Source of the DNA: WJJR01 sp964440935
Lineage (GTDB): Bacteria; Zixibacteria; MSB-5A5; WJJR01
Assembly: GCA_964440935.1 (NCBI GenBank)
Contig: CAYTTY010000070.1
Location: forward strand, 1 to 12,692
Length of the DNA stretch: 12,692 nt
Direction: 5' to 3'
Shown here piece after piece: positions 7,089 through 12,692 of this stretch. A program made the translations under genes and the position numbers. The first letter of the stretch is position 1. Every line of letters starts with the position of its first letter. A model generated the notes under the pieces. The model was given only the letters and a program-made list of their open reading frames with translations, did not search any database and was not told the origin of the DNA.

Positions 7089-9275
7089 GTGGCAACTCGT
7101 ACTCAGGATACAGTAACGGACACCAAACGCGCGACCAAATACACGAAGAAGACCGAAGCGCAAGAGCATGGCGGTTTGAGCCGGGAAGAGTTGCTCGATC
7201 TCTACCGCTACATGTACACCTCGCGCCGTACCGACGACATGGAGCGCAAGCTCAAGTCGCAGATGAAGGTGTATTTCCAGATCAACGGTATCGGCCACGA
7301 GGCGGTGCTGGCGGCGCTAGGAATGGCGTCACGGCCGGGCGTCGACTGGTTCTACTGCTACTACCGCGACCGCGCTCTGATGCTGCCGTTGGGCATGACT
7401 CCCAAGGAGATGATTCTCGATGCGGTGGCGTCCTCTGAGGGCCCGTCATCGGGTGGCCGCCAGATGCCCAGCCACTGGGGATTGCCCAAAGTCAATGTTG
7501 TGACCAAGTCATCGTGCACCGGCACCCAGTTCCTCCAGGCCGTCGGCTGTGCCCAGGCTGGACGGTATATGAACAATCTGCCGGAGTTCACGGAGAATAT
7601 GGGCAAGTATGATCCCGAAGAAATCACCGTAGTAACCGGTGGTGATGGCCACTGTTCGCAAGGCGAGTTCTTTGAAGCGATCAATGTGGCGTGTCTTGAG
7701 ACGAATTACGGGCAGCTTCCGGCACTGTTTCTGATCGAGGACAACGGTTACGCGATCTCGGTGCCGCGCAGCCAGCAGACGGCTGGTGGCTCGGTATCAA
7801 AGTTCCTCGGAGGCTTGCAGGATGCCGGATTACTGGAAATTCATGAGATTGACGGATGCGATCCGATTGCCAGTTATGAGACCTTCCGTCAGGTCGAGCA
7901 CCGTCTGCGCAAGGAGCGCAAACCCGTTTTGGTGCACGCGCATGTGATCCGTCCGGGTTCGCACTCGGAATCGGATGACGAGAAGCTGTACAAGACGGAA
8001 GAGATGCGTGCAGAAGAAGCCAAGCGCGATCCGCTGACGAATTTCCCAAAGTATTTGATCGAGCATGACATCGCGACCGAAGATGAACTTGAAGCGTTGC
8101 GCAATGAAGTCGATACCGAAATCAACGAAGCGGCCGAATACGCGTTGAAGGCGCCCCGCAACACCCCGGAGAGCGCGACGAAATACGTTTACTCTCCTGA
8201 TGTCGATGTGACCTCCGATCAGTTTGACACCGAGCCGCAATTCGAAGGATCCGATGTGTCGATTATTCAGGGCATCAACAAGACGCTATTTGATGAGATG
8301 GCAATCAACCCGAAGATCATGATATTCGGCGAGGACGTGGCCGATGTCGGCGATGCCGATTTGCTTGGTAAGGTACCCGGCAAGGGTGGTGTGTTTAAGG
8401 CCACCATCGGCTTGATGAAAGAATACGGACCGCTGCGTGTGTACAACTCACAGTTGGCCGAAGCGACCATCTGCGGTACTGCCACCGGCATCGCGACGCG
8501 CGGATTGAAACCGGTTGCCGAGATCCAGTTTGCCGATTACATCTGGCCCGGCTTCATGCAGTTGGTCGATGAGACGGCGAAGATCCGCTGGCGGTCAAAC
8601 AATCAGTTTTCCTGTCCGGCGGTCATCCGTGTGGCCACCGGCGGGTATCTCGGCGGTTCCGGAGCGCTCTACCATTCACAGTCAATTGAAGCGACATTTG
8701 CGCACATTCCGGGACTGTTGATCGCATTCCCGTCGCGGGCGCTGGACGCGATCGGTTTATTGCGGACGGCAATCCGCTGTGAAGATCCGGTGTTGTTTTT
8801 GGAACACAAGCGTCTCTATCGCCAGCCAATTTTGAAGTCGCGGTACCCCGGTAAAGACTACACGATTCCGTTTGGAAAAGGACGCATTGTTAAAGAGGGC
8901 ACCGACATCACAGTGGTAACATGGGGCGCAACAGTCCTCAAGGCCAACACGGCCGCCGCCAAGATGGCGGGCGATGGTATCAAGGCCGAGGTCATCGATC
9001 TGCGGACGATCACCCCGTGGGACAAAGAGATCGTCGCTGACTCGGTGAAGAAGACCGGCAAATTGCTGGTGTTGCATGAAGATGTGCAGCTTGGTGGCTT
9101 CGGTGGTGAGGTTGCGTCCTGGGTCGGCGAAGAGTTATTCGATGAGCTCGATGCGCCGGTTCGTCGCATGGGTGCGTTACCCACACCGGTCGGCTACGGA
9201 CCCGAACTCGAAAATGCGATCCTGCCGCAGGACGCCGAGATTGAAGCGACGATGCGCGATTTGGCATCGTATTAA
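7089..9275 (+). CDS. Fused 2-oxoacid dehydrogenase E1, alpha and beta subunits in one chain (728 aa)
   Basis: This thiamine-diphosphate enzyme decarboxylates a 2-oxoacid and passes the acyl group to a lipoyl E2, as in branched-chain or pyruvate dehydrogenase complexes. The alpha half (about 25-350) shows the YYRDRAL region near residue 93 and the ThDP motif from GDGH (185-188) to EDNGYAI (217-223). The beta half (about 388-728) shows E458 in LAEATI, the expected cofactor-activating Glu, and H529 in YHSQS. SGGRQMPSHWG in the alpha half is closest to branched-chain type E1, so 2-oxoisovalerate-type substrates are likely but unproven. GTG 7089 is chosen over ATG 7032 because AAGGGAAGGG precedes it by about five bases and the extra residues look non-coding. 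No E2 or E3 gene is adjacent, so partners must be encoded elsewhere. Confidence 0.93.
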   Translation: MATRTQDTVTDTKRATKYTKKTEAQEHGGLSREELLDLYRYMYTSRRTDDMERKLKSQMKVYFQINGIGHEAVLAALGMASRPGVDWFYCYYRDRALMLPLGMTPKEMILDAVASSEGPSSGGRQMPSHWGLPKVNVVTKSSCTGTQFLQAVGCAQAGRYMNNLPEFTENMGKYDPEEITVVTGGDGHCSQGEFFEAINVACLETNYGQLPALFLIEDNGYAISVPRSQQTAGGSVSKFLGGLQDAGLLEIHEIDGCDPIASYETFRQVEHRLRKERKPVLVHAHVIRPGSHSESDDEKLYKTEEMRAEEAKRDPLTNFPKYLIEHDIATEDELEALRNEVDTEINEAAEYALKAPRNTPESATKYVYSPDVDVTSDQFDTEPQFEGSDVSIIQGINKTLFDEMAINPKIMIFGEDVADVGDADLLGKVPGKGGVFKATIGLMKEYGPLRVYNSQLAEATICGTATGIATRGLKPVAEIQFADYIWPGFMQLVDETAKIRWRSNNQFSCPAVIRVATGGYLGGSGALYHSQSIEATFAHIPGLLIAFPSRALDAIGLLRTAIRCEDPVLFLEHKRLYRQPILKSRYPGKDYTIPFGKGRIVKEGTDITVVTWGATVLKANTAAAKMAGDGIKAEVIDLRTITPWDKEIVADSVKKTGKLLVLHEDVQLGGFGGEVASWVGEELFDELDAPVRRMGALPTPVGYGPELENAILPQDAEIEATMRDLASY

Positions 9276-9299
9276 TAGAATTCTGTCATATGGGAGTGC

Positions 9300-9330
9300 A
9301 CGGGCGCGATAGTGATCGCGCCCGTTTTTC
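9300..9330 (+). terminator. Strong intrinsic terminator of the E1 gene
   Basis: Perfect stem CGGGCGCGAT (9301-9310) with ATCGCGCCCG (9315-9324), loop AGTG, followed directly by TTTTTC. An extra A-T pair (9300 with 9325) can extend it. It starts 25 nt after the stop codon. Confidence 0.93.
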
Positions 9331-9381
9331 TGTTAGGGGGGTCCGTCCCACCGTCCTCATGATAGCCGAGCAAATTCGGAA

Positions 9382-9542
9382 TGGAGCGATTGTCAGAAGT
9401 GTTGTCCGTTTGAATTCAACACGTTGGTCGTATGTGGTGTCACCCGCCCTCGGAGGTGACGCCTTGCCGGTAAGAGAGAGCGGTCGCGCGAGGGCGCATG
9501 ACGGCACTTTGGAATCGGACAGTTATTCTGACAACCGTTATA
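9382..9542. mobile_element. Complete TIR-bounded MITE-like element, 161 bp
   Basis: The 31-nt ends are at 9382-9412 (TGGAGCGATTGTCAGAA, five bases, GTCCGTTTG) and 9512-9542 (complement of TATAACGGTTGTCAGAA, five bases, GTCCGATTC). An internal hairpin pairs GGTGTCACC (9436-9444) with GGTGACGCC (9455-9463). The left half is clearly related, in opposite orientation, to 12561-12641, including the hairpin and the ACCAAC block between hairpin and end. No coding capacity is seen. It sits 52 nt past the E1 terminator, and its right tip touches the probable promoter of the next gene. Confidence 0.8.
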
Positions 9543-9568
9543 GACAACCGGCGCAGGTGTAGTATATT
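9541..9568 (+). promoter_or_regulatory. Probable promoter of the broken secreted-protein gene, abutting the repeat element
   Basis: TAGACA (9541-9546) and TATATT (9563-9568) are 16 bases apart, each matching five of six consensus bases. The first two bases of the -35 are the terminal TA of the repeat element. A start near 9575 would leave a leader of about 58 nt before ATG 9633. Confidence 0.45.
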
Positions 9569-9632
9569 TCAGCACGCGAGTTTTGGTGAACGTAATGGGG
9601 CTCTCTGCGGCCCAGACGGAAGGCCACCTCGC

Positions 9633-12301
9633 ATGGCGCCCGAATCGGAACACATTGCTCCTTCATCGCCTCTGCGCCGGTCGCTGCAGCGACCGGTCGG
9701 ATATCTCGCGGTCGTCTGCGCGACCCTTGTTTTCCTACACACCATCATGACGAATGTCCCCACGGCCTCGGGGGCTGACAGTTCTCAACTTCCACCGTAG
9801 CCGCCGCTCACCAAGCCGGGCGGTTCTGAGGCTTTTCCGGTGTGGAAGACCTCAGTCCACTATATCAATGACATCTGGCTTGGGCTCTGGTCCAACGGAA
9901 TGATCGGCACCGGCCGCATCTACGATCCTCAGGTGGACAAGGAAGGGGACGGGGCGCCGGCACCGCGTCCGAAAGAAGTCCAACGCCAACTCGATATCAG
10001 GTGGACTCCGTCGCTGGAGTTCCCACCGCGTACGGAGAATGATTATCTGGCCTCGGCAACCCTGGGCGTTGGCCGGGTCCGGGGGATCGATACCCTCGTG
10101 GTTTGGTCGGGATTTGGACAACTGCTCAGTTACCGGGATTTTAGCGAGACGTCCAACCTGCGGACACTGGGGGCACTGTATGATCCCAATGACCGCGCCG
10201 AACAGCAGTTCTATCTCAATCTCAACGACACGTCTTGGTTCCCAGCCCAGTACTACTGGGACTCTCACGACCAGCGGCGGTATATCAGTGCCGGCATCGA
10301 GGTGCACCAGACGAGTTATGCATGGAGCATGCGGTTCGCCAAACGGTTCGTGTTGATCGACTACTGGATCGTGAATGTTACCGATCAGGTCATGGATGGG
10401 GCCACGTCGGTCTGCACATTATTCCCTACGTTATCAATGACAAGCTCTGGATACCACCGCGTCATCCGCTGGCGACGATCTCCGGAGTTCTGGAGGTCAC
10501 CGAGGGCATCGTGACAGGCATTGTCGACACCATGAACATGGTCTGGTTTGCTGACAACGATGGTGATCCATTGACCATGGGCTCATGGGACGTTCGATGT
10601 CCGACATCGGTTGCGGCCGTCCGTGTTCTGCGCATGCCGCCGGGAGGCACGTTCACTTACAATTGGTAAGCGCCTGTGTTCACGGGCGAGACTTTCTGGG
10701 GCCCGAAAAAGCGCGAGATTTTCGGTGTCAGCAGTCCATCGGGGGCGCCCGTGAACAGCCGCACCTGGTTCCGGCTGATGACCAACGGTGAGGTCGACTA
10801 TGACCAGATGCATGCGGCGGTGAGTAAGGTGTCCGACGGGTGGATGCGGCCATTCCGTGTGCCCGGCGATGCCATCGACATCGCCGATGGTACCGAGCCA
10901 CATTTGCTCGTCTCCACCGGGCGCATCGATCCGATCATGCCCGGCGATTCTGTGCCGTTCACGATTGCGATCGTCGTTGGTGATGCCTTCCACCGTCTGC
11001 CGCGCGATTACGCGTACTACTTCGATCCGTATCGGCCGGAAGAGTACGAGTCGCGACTCGATTTCACTGACCTGTTGGAGAATGCCCGCTGGGCCGGGTG
11101 GATGTTTGACATTCCCGGATACGATACCGATGGGGATGGTTATCGCGGCGAGAGGTGGCCGGTCAATTGCACACCGTTCGGATGTGACAGTCTGTATTAC
11201 AAAGGCGATGGCATACCCGATTTCCGCGGTCCCACGGCGCCAACACCACCTCCATTTGAGATCACAACCAAACCATCCACAGTACACCTGCGTTGGAGCG
11301 GCGCGATTGCAGAGACAGAAATCGATCCCATGTCGGGAGTGCGCGACTTCGAAGGATACCGCATATACGCCGGCCGGTTCAACACCGACGATCAGCTGTC
11401 GCTGTTGGCGAGTTGGGACAGGGTCGACTACAAGCGCTACGCATATGTCCAGCAGACAGGCCGCTGGAAGACGATCTCGCACCCGTATAGCATCGATGAG
11501 TGGAAAATCACTCTGGATGATCCGGACTTCGATCCACGCGACTACAGAGTTCCGGAACTGCAATATGCGTATAAGGACTCGGTCGCGGACACCGTGGTCA
11601 ATACGGTCGGGCACATGTGGGAGATCTGGATCCCGCGATACTCGTACTGGATGGCGCAGGATTTCAACCACGAAAACGAGTTCATCATGTCTGGAGAGGT
11701 CAATCAGAACCTGATTCGACGTATTGAGACGCGCGATACGACTATCGGAACAGACACGCTGTCGTACGGCGTTTACGAAGCGGACATCACAAATCTCAAT
11801 CCGACTGTACCTTTGGACGTCGCTTTGACCACCTTCGATTTTGGCAACAACATCATCGAACTTGATCCGTTGGAGTCATCCCCGTCGAACAACGCCCAGT
11901 ACGCCGAGCCAATCTACTCGGCGCAGATGGTTGCGGATTCCGGTTTGGGTGTTAGTGTGTATCCGAATCCGTACAAACTGGCGTATCGCAATGTAGATGG
12001 CGCATGGACATCATACTATGAGGAGGGGTACGAAGGACGCGGCATCCTCGACTTCGAAGAGCACAACCGTCGTGTCCACTTCATTAATCTGCCGGACACG
12101 GCGACCATTCGCATTTACACGCTGGACGGCGATTTGGTGCGCACGATCCACCATCCCGACCCCTTCCTGACGACTTATTCATCGTCAGTGGGATGGGACC
12201 TGGTGACGCGGAATGTGCAGGCGGCGGTATCCGGCATCTACATCTGGCGCGTAGACTCGAAGCTGGGTTCACAGATGGGGAAGCTGGTGATTATTAAGTG
12301 A
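9633..12301 (+). pseudogene. Broken gene for a large secreted protein with FN3-like domain and C-terminal sorting-like tail
   Basis: GGAAGG (9618-9623) precedes ATG 9633 by nine bases, and the first 50 codons give a signal peptide (SLQRPVGYLAVVCATLVFL, with ASGA as a likely cleavage region). Three lesions follow. TAG at 9798-9800 interrupts the frame at codon 56. A -1 shift near 10405-10412 changes the frame after VTDQVMDGA, and it is repaired by adding one C so the protein reads on as HVGLHIIPYVINDK. TAA at 10667-10669 interrupts after TFTYNW. One added base makes the whole span exactly 890 codons. Visible parts are a beta-rich N-terminal half, an FN3-like stretch (VHLRWSG to FEGYRIYAG, about residues 547-577), YPNPY near 775, and a C-terminal tail (SGIYIWRV, GKLVIIK) like type IX or FlgD-like sorting tails. 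The reading otherwise stays well preserved, so inactivation is recent or the lesions are sequencing errors. The ligand or role is unknown. Confidence 0.8.
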
Positions 12302-12331
12302 TGTATCAATGGACCACCGAGCACCGGAGCG

Positions 12332-12464
12332 CCGAGCCCCAGCTCGGTACAGGGTTTGTTGTTGCGTACTGGCTGCCCGAACTCACTTCGCAGCGGCCAC
12401 AAAAACCGTTGAAACGGTTTCGGAAAGGAGTGGAGTTTCGCAACCACCCGGCTGAAGCCGGGTG
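12332..12464. repeat. Cluster of short perfect hairpins in the 3' intergenic region
   Basis: Three palindromes follow the broken gene: CCGAGC-CCCA-GCTCGG (12332-12347), AAACCGT-TGAA-ACGGTTT (12403-12420) and CACCCGGC-TGAA-GCCGGGTG (12445-12464). The last two share the same TGAA loop despite different stems. None has a T-tract. They look like REP-type extragenic palindromes rather than terminators. Confidence 0.6.
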
Positions 12465-12476
12465 TCAAAAAGCAAT

Positions 12477-12500
12477 AAGCCCGTTTTAAGCGGGCTTTCT
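12477..12500 (+). terminator. Likely terminator downstream of the broken secreted-protein gene
   Basis: Stem AAGCCCG (12477-12483) pairs with CGGGCTT (12491-12497) around a 7-nt loop, then TCT. The U-tract is short (TTTCT), and the hairpin is 175 nt past the stop codon. It is moderately convincing. Confidence 0.6.
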
Positions 12501-12560
12501 ATCGTCTAGTGTTATGTCCCCAAAATACGTTTCATCAGTGTCTGTACGAAATTGTACCCG

Positions 12561-12641
12561 GTGGCGTCACCCGAGGGCGGGTGACGCCACATATGACCAA
12601 CTGTTGGCTTGAAGCGGACATGACTTCTGACAATCGCTATA
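12561..12641. repeat. Right half of a TIR-bounded element related to the copy at 9382-9542
   Basis: The right end at 12611-12641 is a family 31-mer (complement of TATAGCGATTGTCAGAA, five bases, GTCCGCTTC). Left of it is a perfect 13-bp hairpin, GTGGCGTCACCCG (12561-12573) with CGGGTGACGCCAC (12578-12590), at the same distance from the end as in the 9382 element. No matching left end was found upstream, so this copy is probably truncated. Confidence 0.75.
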
Positions 12642-12692
12642 TAGCGGTTGTCAGAATAGATTTCCGATTGAGGGGAAGCGAGGCACCGTGTG
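12640..12692. repeat. Left end of a further TIR element running off the window
   Basis: Positions 12640-12670 are a family 31-mer (TATAGCGGTTGTCAGAA, five bases, TTCCGATTG). It shares its first TA with the last TA of the preceding copy, so the two ends form a near-perfect palindrome across 12625-12656. The remainder lies right of the window. Confidence 0.75.

Noticed and set aside
10405..10416. Programmed -1 ribosomal frameshift in the secreted-protein gene
   Set aside because: No X-XXY-YYZ slippery heptamer is in frame at the shift. Two in-frame stops elsewhere in the gene make simple loss of one base the better explanation.
9798..10669. Stop-codon reassignment or selenocysteine/pyrrolysine readthrough
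   Set aside because: The two internal stops differ (TAG and TAA), and neighbouring genes end normally at TAG, TAA and TGA. No recoding structure is apparent.
10583..11671. Minus-strand ORF of 362 codons over the secreted-protein gene
   Set aside because: It is antisense to the long, coherent plus-strand frame and has no RBS or family resemblance. It is a by-product of GC-rich codon use.

Overview
The window looks like a chromosomal stretch from a bacterium of the FCB superphylum or a neighbouring candidate phylum (Zixibacteria, Latescibacteria or Eisenbacteria-like). This is an inference. It rests on a large secreted protein with a YPNPY motif and a C-terminal tail like type IX or FlgD-like sorting tails, a fused E1 alpha-beta 2-oxoacid dehydrogenase, and a TGS-domain GTPase starting MPANLPPQY. 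No rRNA, tRNA, CRISPR array, phage gene or transposase gene was seen.

Layout, left to right. Positions 1-880 hold repeats, two minus-strand terminators and a 52-residue membrane peptide (138-296, minus). A 601-residue lipoprotein is on the minus strand (881-2686), with a good sigma70-like promoter. Diverging from it is a stand-alone PaaA/BoxB-like diiron protein (3040-4137). After its terminator and a 151-bp inverted-repeat element comes a plus-strand cluster: a TGS GTPase with a degenerate G4 motif (4523-5518), a 77-residue membrane protein with N-terminal pentapeptide repeats (5558-5791) and an aldo/keto reductase (5792-6787). A 301-bp gap precedes the fused dehydrogenase E1 (7089-9275), which ends at a near-perfect terminator. 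A 161-bp element of the same repeat family follows. Next is a secreted-protein gene (9633-12301) broken by two in-frame stops and one frameshift. The right edge holds palindromes, a terminator and two more repeat ends.

The most notable feature is a dispersed inverted-repeat family. Eight copies of a 31-nt end sequence occur in 12.7 kb: TATAGCGATTGTCAGAA, five variable bases, then TTCCGATTG. The spacing is identical in every copy. They bound small non-coding elements, two of which are complete here (151 and 161 bp). The ends carry TA, as expected for passengers mobilised by an IS630/Tc1-mariner-type transposase, and the design resembles Neisseria Correia elements. Every copy whose flank can be judged lies just past the T-rich side of an intrinsic terminator. 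One element carries a nested palindrome cluster, and one pair of ends shares a single TA.

Functionally the genes look like ordinary chromosomal functions (2-oxoacid oxidation, redox enzymes, cell-surface proteins) rather than one pathway. The GTPase, membrane protein and reductase are probably co-transcribed. The other genes appear to be separate transcription units set apart by terminators and repeat elements.
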